A stretch of DNA of 64,000 nt from Diphasiastrum complanatum (GCA_029204225.1 CM055112.1:43525538-43589537); one strand, 5' to 3'. Counted from the stretch's first letter, positions 32,252 through 43,182 are shown. Numbers and translations: made by a program. Notes: generated by a model not told the origin, from the sequence alone.

Positions 32252-32480
32252 TGTTGGATTTATCTCCTCTATTCTCCTAAATCCCATGTTAATCTGTTTC
32301 CATTCATATTGCTGCATTTTTACTCGCATTGTCGCACTGTCTGCAAAAGGCCGAATTCTGCAACAAAGTCCCAATTTTTCATTTCCTAAAACTTTTTGAA
32401 GAGTGTCGCATTTTCTCGAAAAATGCGACAAACAATGTTTACTTGGCTTTTGCAGACACCAGAGGCAAAACTCGAAGAAT
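32252..32480 (+). repeat. Copia LTR fragment, plus orientation
   Basis: Starts TGTTGGATTTATCTCC and matches the LTR at 29,382-29,130 in inverted orientation, with about 85% identity by eye. Upstream there is no primer site or polypurine tract, so it is a solo or truncated LTR. Downstream similarity fades after GGCAAAACTC at about 32,472. Confidence 0.65.
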
Positions 32481-33109
32481 GTCACGTTCTTTGCCCCTCG
32501 ACACCAACGGCAACTCGACGAACTTCAATGTCGGAGCCTCCTCACGCTTACTTCTTGTATTGTGCAAAAAAACAATCAAAACAATAAAACTATGGAAGAA
32601 AGATACCTATGCCATGTGGACCATCTTCAAACTGTGTGCTACTAGTCTCTGTGGTGGCATCCAAGTCAAGCTGCCTCTTCGTCTTTAGCTCTCTTTTTGA
32701 CAAAACTTGTTTTTAGCTTGGGCTTTCATGTTGATCCTACTCCAAAATGTTCTGAAGCTTCAATTGCTGCAGTATTGCCAGCTTGAATATTGCCTCTGTT
32801 TGTGAACAAGTCAAGCTCCGAGGGGTGGCACTCACCTGGAGGGATTGCGAATTACCATTAGCTACTTCTAGCATGAACTTTGAATAAAATAAATCATCTA
32901 ACATAATGCGTAAGTCGCACAAAGGTAAACCTCACTTTTGACATACATGTTGAATTTTTTGAGAATTTCAAAATTGTTAAACAAATCTACTACATGGTAT
33001 TGTCATCCACCTGGGGGGTACTCCAACCACCCACCATGGACAAAGGCTGATCTCCTCTGACGTGACTCTAATCTTTGCCCAAATGGGACTGCACAATGTT
33101 TGAGCATTG
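32481..33109. other. No recognisable gene
   Basis: Short overlapping frames only. It may include the rest of the LTR, which cannot be checked because the partner copy is truncated. Confidence 0.3.
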
Positions 33110-33583
33110 TTAGGGTCCAATCACCCCAGAGTGGTGGATAGAAGAGCTTGTAAGATCTTGTCTTTCACAAGGGTCCGCAACCACCCATAGCCATGCATGC
33201 AAATTAACATGGAAAAAAAAAATGAATGGCAGAGCATTTCTATCATATTGCACCCACAATACCTGAAAACCAAACGTCTGGCTAAGCACGACTGGTTGCT
33301 TTTCCGGTGGATTGGAGGAATTCACTTTCGGCAAAAGTCTTGAAAAGGCCTTGTTGAAATGCAAGTCTCTCATCCTCGTAAAGTAATAGACATGCCCTTC
33401 AGGCAAAGTTAGACCATCTTTAGCGCATAGATCGCTCGTTATCCAGGTGGCCTTTCCTATCAGTTGAGACGAATAAGTCTCCTTCGCCATGAATACGCGA
33501 AAGTTTTTGGTGTCACAAGGTATTTCGCATGAATCTCTCTCTTCTTTCGTTCCCACCGACGTGGCAGGATTTCTCGTTTCCTA
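33110..33583 (-). other. Unassigned ORF, possible host exon
   Basis: A 148-codon frame, extended to 33,583 by an upstream acceptor-like TTCTGAATAG, reads CEIPCDTKNFRVFMAKETYS, LIGKATWITSDLCAKDGLTL, PEGHVYYFTRMRDLHFNKAF. A GT donor follows TFGFQ (about 33,262). I do not recognise the family, and it does not resemble a retroelement protein. It could be a fragment of a captured host gene. Intron status is a guess. Confidence 0.3.
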
Positions 33584-33670
33584 TTCAGAACAAACCATAA
33601 ACAATCACATTTGGTTGATTGGTTATGAACTTGATAAGCGATTCACATAGACAAAAAAAGAGAACTACCG

Positions 33671-35690
33671 TAGAGCGCTGATACGTGCAAAATAATGATC
33701 TGCTCATCTGTAACTCTGACATACACAGTGGAATCAGCCATCAGTGGCTTGAATCCTAATGATTTCAGGGCTTGATCCTTCTTTTTGTACTATTGTTGAG
33801 CTAATTGTTTCAGACTATAGATACTTCTATGCATCTGCATGCATAATCAGGAAGTGAATTTGAGACATATCTTGGGGGTTGGTCCATGTAGACCTCCTCG
33901 TCTAAATCACCATGCAAGAAGGCTATCTTCTTGTCCACAATGTGGATCCTAAGGTCATAAGCAACTGCATATGCAAATAACAGACGTAGGGAGGAATGTT
34001 TGACGACAACAGAGAAGGTTTTAGAATAGTCAATACCATATCTTTGAGAAAATTCCTTCGCTACCAGTCTTGTTTTGTATTTTGAGACATTCCCATCTGG
34101 TCCATACTTGAGCTTGAAAATCCATTTGCATTTGACAATCTTGTGCTTATGTGGTAATGGCTGCAATGTCCATACCTGGTTCTTCCTCATGGATTCCATC
34201 TCCTCGTTCATGGCTTGGATCCATTTGTCCTTCTCTGGACATTCAATTGCTTTCTCGAAAGTCTGTGGTTTGCCACTGAATCCACAGAACTCTTCTGATG
34301 TAGAAGCAGAGTTGCCTTGCACGTATCTTGCTGGCGCTCTTCGTGGTCTTGTCGACCTACTAGGAGATCCTCCTGGGACAGATATGCCTTTGCCTTTGTC
34401 AACTCTGCTAGGTCCAGAATCATTCTGGTTTACTGAAATTGTAGCAGTAGACTGCCTCTCAAATCTTTCGTCTTCTGATTCGTCACTCAAATGTGAAGCG
34501 ACTCGAAAATCTTCGTTTTCTTGTTCGTCGTCTTCTCCCTCTATCACTGGTGGCAAATCATAGTACTGTCTCTCTAGAATCTCATGGTTGATAGGATTGT
34601 CATTGGCCATCACCCTTCTCTCATCAAATCTGACATCTCTCATTGTTTTCACAGTGTTCGTGACTGGCATGTAGACTCTGTAGTATGACGAATTGTTGTC
34701 ATAACCTACCAGAAATCCCTGTTCAACTTTCTCATCAAGCTTCTTTCGAAGCTTAGATATAGGATAAACTGTTGTTGTTCTCTTGTTTGTTCTATGCTGA
34801 TTTGTTCTGCAGATTTAGGCGACAATCCAAGGCTGCATGACCCTTCTTGTGGCAATGGATACACTAAATTTTTGGATTGAGCCAGCATGTATCAACTGTG
34901 TGCCCATATCTTTTTCTCTCACGCAAGTCTTCTTTTCTCCACCTTGTTGTTTCGACCTCTCTTTGTTCTTACAGTTGCCTTTGCTAGTCCCCTCTGCTTG
35001 CTGATCACGATCATGTTTCTGATTTGACTCCTTCTTAGGCTTAAATTTTTTCTTGGATTTTTCTTTGTTGCCATAGAGGGCCTGGTTAGAACCATCCTTG
35101 TGATAAAGGTGTTCTCTGGCCACGACTTCCTCTCAAATCTTGACAATTGTCTTTTTTAGGGTCATTGTAGGATCTTTTGCGAGCAGGGTTCTGGTTGTTT
35201 GGAAAGATCCGGGTAAGGCTCTCAACAGGTAAGTGAGCTGCTTTTTAGCTGACACTGCATTCTCTGCTCCAGAGTTATGTAGTGATAGAAATAGATCCTT
35301 CATCTTCCTTACAAAAGAAGTGAGGTCTTTCCCATCCCACTATAGATTTTCAGCTGATCTTTCTGCGTCATTATTTGACTTCTTGATTTTGTTTAAAATC
35401 TCATGAGCAGTGCATCCCACATCTCCTTAGCTTTGGAGAGTACACCAGGTCAAGTGTGAGACTATCTTCGATGGATGAAGATAGCAAGGCTACTGCCTTG
35501 TCATTTTTCTCCCTCCACTTGCATAGCTCTTTTCCTGATGTCGTAGGCATCTCCTTTGTGCCATCCACCCAGGGGAATAAACCTTCATCCTAGAGCAGTA
35601 ATGATGTCTTAACTTTCTAGGCTAGAAAGTTAGATCATGAAGAATCCAGAACTATACAGATCTTGCCATGTATGTTGCTGATTGAAGCCA
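33671..35690 (-). pseudogene. Ty1/copia gag, linker and RT N-terminus
   Basis: Read leftward, gag starts near 35,690 (MASISNIHGK) with LCKWREKNDKAVALLSSSIE of the copia gag core. A Lys-rich stretch leads to a CCHC knuckle at 34,863-34,822, CIHCHKKGHAALDC. Protease and most of integrase are missing. A 286-codon open frame (34,670-33,810) then covers the acidic linker (STRPRRAPARYVQG) and RT: ECPEKDKWIQAMNEEMESM, KCKWIFKLKYGPDGNVSKYK, YDLRIHIVDKKIAFLHGDL. RT continues out of frame to 33,671 (KSLGFKPLMADSTVYVRV) and stops before the YVDD motif. The primer site and LTR start lie just upstream. Confidence 0.88.
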
Positions 35691-35789
35691 TTGCTTCTGA
35701 AGTGTGTTCTCTTGTTGATGGTTGTTTATTTGAATGCTTGGCCTCCTGGATCTGATAGCTTCTTGGCTACGTCAGAATATGACAGGGTA

Positions 35790-35802
35790 GGCTCTGATAC
35801 CA
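35790..35802 (-). other. Retrotransposon primer-binding site, initiator tRNA-Met
   Basis: Minus strand reads TGGTATCAGAGCC, the standard plant copia primer site, about 100 bp before the gag start of the copia at 33,671-35,690. The LTR should therefore begin at about 35,804 and run to the right. Confidence 0.9.
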
Positions 35803-35803
35803 T

Positions 35804-36060
35804 TGATGCAAAAAACAAATGCAAAAGAAAACGATTCGGATGGATTTCAGAGATGATTGCTGGTCATTGCCAAATGCTGGTCATTGCCAAATGCTGGTCA
35901 TTGCCAACTGCATCACTCCTACAGTCCTTCATAAAGTAGACAAGCACTACTGATCTACGTTTGAGATTAACACAACATTCAACAAAATTCAAACCAAGGT
36001 GTGGAATTAAATGAACAAGTGAATCAGACACACGAATAATAGTAGACTAATTTGCATTCA
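35804..36060 (-). repeat. Copia 5' LTR, minus orientation, right end unclear
   Basis: The LTR end is TGATGCAAAAAAC on the plus strand, right of the primer site. Three perfect-to-near copies of a 17-bp unit, GCTGGTCATTGCCAAAT, stand at 35,859-35,909. The outer LTR boundary was not found. Confidence 0.55.
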
Positions 36061-36139
36061 AGATCAGACATAACAATAGTGATATGTGCACAATGGCTAC
36101 AAAATCATCTATCAATTCTTCTGATTCTTCAAGCACTAC

Positions 36140-36655
36140 ATGCAGATTCATGCAGTGCGTTGGCATGAGAGCACTATCTATTTCCAAGGTAACATAAATA
36201 AAAGATTTCTTGTGGAAACTCTTTCCCATAGTAATGGTACACTATCATGTTCATATTGCAAAGGTGCTTTGCCATGCATTGGACAATGTACTTGCACAAC
36301 ATATTATGTAATGCCTACAAACACATGCAACAACAAGCTAATGCTCCATGTGGGAACGCATGCACATAGAACACAACGTGGGGTCTCCAAAAAATCAATT
36401 GACACAGTCAAACAACTAGTGCAAGAAGCAGTAGTTGCAGACAGAACAGGTGGTCCCAGACAAATCCAAATGAAAATTGCGAAAGACCTAATAGAAGCCT
36501 CCATCATGAAAAAGGGGAGTAATCCATGTGTTAAAAAAGTGAGAGAAATGGAACTAGAGATGTTCCTTGATGAGCTTGCACCATTAGTTGAAAATCGAAG
36601 GTATAATTTATTTGAGCATAATATTAGTTTGCTGATACCTGAAATAATCTTGTAA
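36140..36655 (+). CDS. Cys-rich ORF, probably DNA-transposon derived
   Basis: An intact 171-codon frame. It contains a cysteine cluster, CSYCKGALPCIGQCTC, that could bind zinc, then LMLHVGTHAHRTQRGVSKKS and SIDTVKQLVQEAVVADRTGG, ending ELEMFLDELAPLVENRRYNL. The H-x-G-x-H-x-H text followed by helices resembles zinc-finger regions of transposase-related proteins in early land plants, but this is from memory of the pattern only. The ATG at 36,140 is the first in frame. Another short frame (36,093-36,197) overlaps it, hinting at an upstream frameshift. It is bounded on the right by a gypsy LTR. Confidence 0.35.
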   Translation: MQIHAVRWHESTIYFQGNINKRFLVETLSHSNGTLSCSYCKGALPCIGQCTCTTYYVMPTNTCNNKLMLHVGTHAHRTQRGVSKKSIDTVKQLVQEAVVADRTGGPRQIQMKIAKDLIEASIMKKGSNPCVKKVREMELEMFLDELAPLVENRRYNLFEHNISLLIPEIIL

Positions 36656-36724
36656 ACTTGTCTCCCACATCTTATTGAAATAAATGCAGGTTGCGTAAAG
36701 TGGTGTCCAGCACCATAGGATTGA

Positions 36725-37181
36725 ACTTAGACTTAGGAATATTAGAAATATTTTATCTTAAGTTTTCCTAAGTTAAGAATTTTGAAGTTCTAAATCCTAA
36801 GTTAGAAGTTCTAGAAAGGCTAGAAACAGATTAGTCCCATAAGTTAGTAGACACTTATGGAAGACCCTCCCTGCCATAAAAGGAGAGGTATTTGCATTGT
36901 AAACAACACTTTGTGATTAAGGCAAAATTATTATTGTGATTATCTTGCATTTTATTGTGTTCCCATTGGAAGGTGCATAGCTTGAGGGAAGGTGCTCGGG
37001 CCTCCTCTTGCCTCCTTTCATTGGCCTTTAATTGTGGCATGGTTATAAGTGTTTATTGCTTAGTTTAGCCACAATTCTTATTACCTCCCTTTGGGTGTTA
37101 CGTAGGATTTAGTAACCTTGCTAGTTGGATTTGCCTTAGCAAAGAATTTTATTGTTGTCATTAATTAGCTTTATTTTTGTT
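36725..37181 (+). repeat. Gypsy LTR fragment, plus orientation (copy 2)
   Basis: Inverted match to 6,560-7,000, with the same TATA-like CCATAAAAGGAGAGG and GGGTGTTACGTAGGATTTAG. Similarity stops at about 37,181, inside the LTR, where integrase codons follow. This is a rearrangement junction and not an LTR end. Confidence 0.8.
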
Positions 37182-37189
37182 ATAAACAA

Positions 37190-37600
37190 TTGATTCATAA
37201 GGCTCAACCTTATCAATTAATTGCAGGACAATTGTATCGTCGTGGATCAGATAATATTTTACGAAGATGTGTTTTATCGCATGAAGTACCAGATCTAATC
37301 ATGTTTTCACATGATGGCATGGGTGGAGGACACTTCTCTACACAGATATTACTGTTGCAAACTTTTGCAATCCGGTTGTTGGTGGCCTACGCTTCATAAG
37401 GATACAAAAAAATTTATTCAGACATGTGATGTCTGCCAGCGAGCACGACGACCTACTCGATAGAATTATTAACCCTTACATCCGGTTTTATCGCAAGCAC
37501 CGTTTGAAAAATGGGGACTGGATTATGTTGGTCCTATTCATCCCGCTACTCAAGGATCTCAGACTCGCTACATTATCGTCGCAACTGATTATAGACGTGG
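37190..37600 (+). pseudogene. Ty3/gypsy integrase N-terminal fragment
   Basis: AQPYQLIAGQLYRRGSDNIL and RRCVLSHEVPDLI, then HDGMGGGHFS form the HHCC zinc region. A frameshift leads to KFIQTCDVCQRAR, FEKWGLDYVGPIHPATQG and YIIVATDY, the beginning of the core with its first catalytic Asp. It is cut off at about 37,600. Confidence 0.75.
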
Positions 37601-37995
37601 TTGAGGTTTCGGGTTTGGAGAGGTGTGTGGATGAGGGACAATTGGTATGTCATGGAGGATCTCATCATCAATTTGAAAGATAGTCTCCTCCTCACAGAGA
37701 TCCCATGGATAGTGTGGGCGTTTGGGATGGTAGAATTTTGTCTCAGGCTTTTCAATTGCAACCTTTGCAATTGGTTCCAACTTGGAAGCATGTTACGGAT
37801 AGGTCCTAAGTGGGAGTGCCTCCATATAGTTGAGGATCTGAATATCAGAAATGTCCATATCTTCTGGGCAATTTTGCATTCGTAAGACATTCTCGTCATC
37901 AATGAATAAGTCGTCTGATTAATTAATAGGTAGCCATGCAACATTTAGCAGTTCATCATGGTGTGGAAAAATATCAGTAAAATTGATATTGATGA
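37601..37995 (-). pseudogene. Gypsy protease-RT linker, inverted copy
   Basis: Inverted near-copy of 47,880-48,270 (peptide text YHPKRPHYPWDLCEEETIFQ and ESDDLFIDD in the parent). It points opposite to the integrase piece to its left, so the element was rearranged before the chromovirus LTR at 37,996 was set beside it. Confidence 0.8.
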
Positions 37996-38073
37996 TAGAG
38001 GGGTTGCCTATGGTTGGGAGGTTTATTTTGCACACCGGCCTTCTAGGATTCACGAGCTTGGAGAGACGTGACA
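37996..38073 (+). repeat. Chromovirus 5' LTR, last ~78 bp
   Basis: Matches the end of the 3' LTR (about 42,808-42,891; shared GCCTATGGTT, GGAGGTTTATT, TCTAGGATTCACGAGCTTGG). Ends TGACA directly before the primer site. The rest of the LTR is deleted. Confidence 0.85.
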
Positions 38074-38075
38074 AT

Positions 38076-38087
38076 TGGTATCAGATC
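38076..38087 (+). other. Chromovirus primer-binding site, initiator tRNA-Met
   Basis: TGGTATCAGATC, two bases after the LTR end, one change from the standard TGGTATCAGAGC. Confidence 0.85.
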
Positions 38088-38823
38088 CTTGTTCTAGAGA
38101 GATAATAGCTCGTTCTAGAAAGAGAAAGTGGAGAAAACATCAATTTTCTTAGTCTTTTTGGTGGATTGCAAAAGGAGAAGTGGGAGAATTGATACCCTGC
38201 AATGGATCTCTAGTGAATAGGGAGCTTTTGCCTCGATTTGGGCCAAAAAGAATAGGGATTTATAGATCTGAAAAAGAATTCAACTTTAAAAAAAAATGAA
38301 TTTTGTAGGAAACTGAAAAATGGCCATAACTTTCTCTACGCTTATCGGATTGCTATGAGATTTTGGTAGGTGCTTGGGGTGCTAGATCGTTGCTAGAAAG
38401 GCTGAAAATCTGAGAAAAGATTCCAAAATCGTTAATTCCGCTCAAAAAAAACAAATTTTGGACGTTTTTTAGAGGTTTTGGAGTTGAAACATCATAACTT
38501 TTTCGTCGTATGACCTGAGATTTGGTACGGAGAATTCTTACAGGAGGGCAACCTACAATAGTAGTATCTTCAGCCTATTTGCAGACTTGAGCATGCATAA
38601 GTGTGCATTGATTTGGTGCTGTTTTTTCACCTATTTTCGCAAAAAGTCCACAAAACTTCAGTTTTTTCTGGCAACCTCTTCATCGGTCATCCATACTACG
38701 TCTTTGGAAACCAGGGAGTGATCTATCTTTGCTGATTTATTTTACTTTCCTTTTTTCCTTTTCACAAGAAAAATCGCTCTTTTTTGTTTTTTTGTATACA
38801 TTTCTGTGTGTTTTTTGTTCATT
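38088..38823 (+). other. Chromovirus leader, non-coding
   Basis: Untranslated stretch between primer site and gag ATG. No ORF. Confidence 0.5.
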
Positions 38824-39905
38824 ATGGAAGACGACCGTGTCGATATTCTGCTTAGCCCTCCTGTTGCCCTCCAATCACCACCCAACTCCATGCTTAGCCC
38901 TGACCATAATCCACCTATAGCGGCTGCTAGTTCGCCTGCTGGTGCTTCCCCTTTTGTGCAAGCTTGCATGGATAGTGTGGAGAAGATCGTCGTAGAGATG
39001 CGAGCGATGATGGTAGCTAGTGGTTATGTGTCCTCCTCATAGCATGCTCCATCTTATCCTTATCCATTTCCATATTCTGCTGTTTGTCTTGTGTTACCTC
39101 CACCCTATCCAGAAGACTAAGATATTAAGCCTACCCATTTCATAGGAAATACTCCCCAACGCACTATTGATATAGTAGATCAGTGGTTGCATAAGTGGGA
39201 GGAATATTTTGATTTGAAACGGTCCCAAACTGATGAGGGTTGGCGGGTTCACAAAGCTTCTTACCATTTCATTGATTTTGCTGACAGGTGGTGGCGCAAG
39301 TTGTTAAAGTCTAATCAGGCTCCATCCACCTAGATTGATTTCAAGCGGGCTTTTACAGCTCAGTTCATTCCTCCACATGAGCATGTGTGTGTGACGGATG
39401 TTTGGCTTTTGCATCATCAGAGGCAGTATGCAAGAATATGATGATAGGTATTGTGAGATGCTTATCAAGATTCTCGAAGAGATTCCGGAGTGGCTAGTAG
39501 TCCACAACTTCATTTTTGGCCTTCGTGAAGAGTTGAGGCCTTCATTTCTTTATGAGGGATGCAAGACCTTAGAAGAGGCGACTGCTACAGCTCTCAACTT
39601 GAAGGTAGTGTGCGCACCAAGGCGGAATCTGGAGTGCCAAGCTGGCCTCCGAAGAAGGGTTCACGAAAGTCTGGCCAAGTTGGTCAGAAAGGCTTTTCAC
39701 AGAAGGATCGCATTCAGATGCAGCAGACTTTGAAGCTCAAGGCGGGATCTCCTACGGATCGTCGTGCTTATGACAAGTCTCCCCTTAGTCCAGAGCAAAA
39801 GGAAAAGACCAAAAAAAAAGGATTATGTTTTTTCTGTCTTGGCAAGCATCTTTTTAAAGATTATCCTCGACGTACGGGCAAGAAGCCCCATGTTATGCAA
39901 CGTTA
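38824..39905 (+). pseudogene. Chromovirus gag
   Basis: Starts at ATG 38,824 (MEDDRVDILLSPPVALQSPP). The retrotransposon gag core follows: VDQWLHKWEEYFDLKRSQTD, HFIDFADRWWRKLLKSNQ, FKRAFTAQFIPP, YDDRYCEMLIKILEEIPEWL. A knuckle CFFCLGKHLFKDYP has its last Cys replaced by Tyr. Stops at about 39,040 and 39,118, one near 39,332 and a frameshift near 39,400 disable it. Gag forms the particle in which reverse transcription occurs. Confidence 0.85.
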
Positions 39906-40073
39906 AGATGAGGGCAAGGATGAGAAAATTTTGAATGACTTGTTGGTAAGTGACGATGAGGGCACTCATTGTGTCATGACTATTTTGGTGCAGAAGCTTG
40001 TTCTAGAGGCACCAGTTTGTTGTCCACCAAGGTACGTGAAGCTTATCAGTTCCAGATAGTGAACTGATATGCA

Positions 40074-40500
40074 TGAGGGAGAAGATGGAAGGTCATGACG
40101 TGCTCGCCTTATTTGACACCAGTTCCTCACATAATATTATCAATTCTCGCGTGGTGAGGAAGTTTAGCTTAGCTAGTTTTCTATCTGATTACCCGTAAAC
40201 TGTTGAGATGCCAGATGGTAAGGGAACAAAGGTTTGGGATGAAAGAGTCTCTCGAGCATCTTTGTCTATTCAGACGTATACTGAGAAGTTAGACTTTCAA
40301 ATTACTAAACTAGCTAGGTTTGATATTGTACTTGGTAAGTGGTGGCATGCAAGTAAGCAGCCCGCTATAGATTTTAAGTCACATGTGTATAAGTTTGGGC
40401 ATGAGGATATGTCTCATGTCTTAAAGGGGGAGCGACCATCTGTTGAGGGTCCTCTTATTACCTATATGCAAATAAAGAGAATGGAGGGTTGTGTTATGTG
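40074..40500 (+). pseudogene. Chromovirus aspartic protease
   Basis: ALFDTSSSHNIINSRVV holds the D-T-S version of the usual DTG/DSG active site. DIVLGKWWHASKQPAIDF is the family's second conserved block. One stop splits the domain at about 40,197. Confidence 0.75.
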
Positions 40501-40679
40501 AATGTTGATTCCAGTTTTGATTCTCGTTTTGGTAATAATCAAATAAGCACGCTCACTAATGAACCACAAGAAGCTTCATTTACTTTTGCATCCCCTAGTG
40601 CACATGCATTTTCAATGCCAGCTGAGGGTATTTTGGTTGACCTAGCCAAGGTGGTTGTGGTTAAAAAGAGTCGAGGCCT

Positions 40680-41328
40680 ATCGATATACACCAATTGCAA
40701 TCTTTATTAGGATTTTGTAAGTTCTACCGGTGGTTTGTTAGGAATTATTCATGGATAGCTGCTCCTCTAACGGACCAGTTATGGAAAAACAACACTGTGG
40801 TTCGATGGGATGCTGAAGCTCAGTAACGTTTTGAGAACTTGAAAGAGTCAGTGGCCACGGCTCCAGTCCTCAAAATTGTGGATACCCGACAAACCGTTTG
40901 ACCTAGAGACAAATGCAAGTGGCATTGCCATAGGTGCAGTGGTGAGCCAAGAGGGTAGACCAGTAGCCTTTGAGAGTAAAAAGTTGACACCAGCTACACA
41001 CGAGCAAGAGTTGTATGCGATTATACATGCGCTCAAGGTGTGGAGATATTATTTATACGGCGCCGAGTTTTATGTGTACACAGATCATCATACTTTAAAG
41101 TATTTTTGCACTCAGCTAGATTTGAAAGGCCGCCAAGCTCGGTGGGCCGAGCTGATGCAGGAATTTCACCTAAAAATTTGCTTCCGAAGAAGAAAGGAAA
41201 ATGTGGTCACTTATGCACTATCGCGAATACTGCATCATATGAGCTTTATTGTCGTTGACAGTGATCTCATTGAAGAATTTAAGAAGGCTCAAAAAAAAGG
41301 ACCTGCATTGTCAGTGTGTGTGGCCTAA
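40680..41328 (+). pseudogene. Chromovirus RNase H; RT core deleted
   Basis: [20 protein letters not shown] is the end of RT and the RNase H entry. LETNASGIAIGAVVSQ has the first catalytic Asp changed to Asn, then THEQELYAIIHALKVWRYYL and YTDHHTLKYF. Between the protease and this point there are only about 180 bp instead of about 500 RT codons, so the whole RT core is gone. Confidence 0.85.
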
Positions 41329-41389
41329 TGCACGCAAGGTACTTGACCAAACGGAAAAGTCATCACTTCCGTAGATGCACACACTAGTA

Positions 41390-42386
41390 CATATCTAACA
41401 TACACCGTGAAGGATGGTATGTTATTGAGAAATGGAAGAGTTTTCATGCCAGACATGAAGGATCTTCATCGTAAGATACTTCATGAATGCCACAATAGTC
41501 CCTATGTAGAGGGCACCCGGGTATTGATAAGACTAGTGAACTTTTAAGAAGGCATTATTTTCGGCCATGATTGCAGCAAGATGTAAGAGAGTACGTCCAG
41601 CATTGCACAACTTGTCAAATGAACAAGGCCAAAAGAATAAGTCCTCCGAGCTTTCTACATCCACTTGACATGCCTAGAAAAAGGTGGAAAAGCATCTCTA
41701 TGGATTTTACCCAGGACCCAGAAGGGATTAATTCCGTTATGGTATTGGTAGATAAGTTTTCCAAGATGGCTCACTTCATTGCAACAACCAAGAAGGTCAC
41801 AGCTCCGCAAGTTGCTGAGTTGTTTATTGAGAATATCGTCAAGTTGCATGGCCTTCTGAAGTCCATTGTGTCTAACAGGGATCCCAAGTTTACGGGAAAT
41901 TTTTGGATTGAGGTGTTCGCCAAGCTGAGAACACAATTGCAGATGAGTAGCTCTGAGCATCCTCATATGGATGGTCAAACAAAGTGAGTGAACCAGATCT
42001 TGGAAGATATGCTTAGGGCATAGTGTGCCAAGTTATTTCCTAGGTATTGTGGACCATGATTGATTATTAAGAAGGTGAGCCAAGTAGCTTATAAGCTACA
42101 GCTACTTGTGGGATGCAAGGTGCATCCAGTATTTCATGTTAGCAAACTGAAGAAATGCTTGCACGATGGCGATATCATGGTGGAAGGTCTAGTGTCTCTG
42201 GAAGAGAAAGACACCATAGGTTACGGGCCAGAAAGAGTCCTAGATCGAAGGGAGTAACGCTTGTGTAATCGCCTCCTTCAAGAGTATCTAGTAACTTGGA
42301 AAGGGCATCCGTTCTCTGATGCTACCTGGGAGATGCGACAGACGTTGCAGAAGTCTTACCTAGAGTTTGTCATCAAGGACCAGTGA
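41390..42386 (+). pseudogene. Chromovirus integrase with chromodomain
   Basis: HHCC region: LHRKILHECHNSPY, HCTTCQMNKA. Core: SISMDFTQDPEGINSVMVLV (first Asp), SIVSNRDPKFTGNFW (second Asp), HMDGQTK then QILEDMLRA. About 200-250 residues are deleted before KKVSQVAYKLQLLVGCKVHP, VFHVSKLKKC. The end, 42,258-42,386, reads LLQEYLVTWKGHPFSDATWE, a chromodomain of the chromovirus type that targets integration to marked chromatin. One stop precedes it. Confidence 0.88.
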
Positions 42387-42392
42387 CTTGCC

Positions 42393-42406
42393 AGAGGAGG
42401 GAAGGA
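42393..42406 (+). other. Polypurine tract of the chromovirus
   Basis: AGAGGAGGGAAGGA lies directly before the 3' LTR; it primes plus-strand synthesis. Confidence 0.85.
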
Positions 42407-42407
42407 T

Positions 42408-42891
42408 TGTTAGAGTCAAGTTACGACTCTATCAAGATCTCGGCATGGTCGGTCACCAAAGGGCCTGATGACTAGTATTGGCAAGGGTCGGTGACCAACG
42501 AGGACATCTGTCCCAAGTGGGAACCGGTGCATCACAAGCAGTGATCCGATGTGGCCACCTGACAAGCTGTCAGAGACACGATGTGTGTTTGACCGTCAGG
42601 ACCCTAGCCGTCAGTGATGAGATGCTAGTCGACAAGTAGTTGGGGTGACCAAGCGGGTCACGGATCTTTGGTGAGGCACAGGGATGGTACTCTATGAGTC
42701 ACTCGATTTTCACAGGTCACAGGGGTCATGCATGCCAAGTGGACTGATCACCCACAAGTGGATGCCATGGGCCAGTTGATGGGAATAGCAGGTAGAAGGA
42801 CTCAAAGAGGGGGTGCCTATGGTTAGTGGGAGGTTTATTCTACACATCGGCCTTCTAGGATTCACGAGCTTGGAGAGACCTGCTTGTGACA
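42408..42891 (+). repeat. Chromovirus 3' LTR, 484 bp
   Basis: Begins TGTTAGAGTC after the polypurine tract and ends GCTTGTGACA. Its last 80 bp match the 5' LTR remnant at 37,996-38,073. GGTCACCAA/GGTCGGTGACC-like words repeat inside. The flank to the right resumes copia gag. Confidence 0.88.
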
Positions 42892-43182
42892 ATCATCTTG
42901 TAGGGTTTGCCTTGATTTTACTACCTTTCTGACATCACTAATGTGGGTGATTACATGGTGTTTTGCTGAAAGATTGATCAATGACAATGCTCTCTGCGCC
43001 TTCCTGTCAAAAGGCCTCATATCTCCTGGAGTGGTATTTGGTCTTAATTCTCTGCCCGCAACAATGTCCCATAGCTCCTTCTCCATTAGTATACTCTTCA
43101 TTTTGAACTTCTAGATGTTGTAGTTGCAAGCCCCATCGAGTTTGCTTGCATCGCCCGAAATTGCCTCATTGATATTGGACAT
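42892..43182 (-). pseudogene. Ty1/copia gag N-terminus, interrupted by chromovirus
   Basis: From ATG 43,182: MSNINEAISGDASKLDGACN, YNI-stop-KFKMKSILMEKELWDIVA, the start of a copia gag. The frame is cut at the chromovirus LTR end (42,891), so the chromovirus inserted here. A primer site for this copia is seen at 44,407. Confidence 0.75.

Noticed and set aside
33584-33800. Apparent two-exon host gene (MADSTVYVRVTDEQ... with a GT donor)
   Set aside because: The first 'exon' is the copia RT block KSLGFKPLMADSTVYVRV continuing from 33,810, so it is transposon text cut off at 33,671.
37573-37944. Minus-strand 123-codon frame as an independent protein
   Set aside because: It is an out-of-frame reading of the inverted gypsy linker whose true frame is seen at 47,880-48,270.
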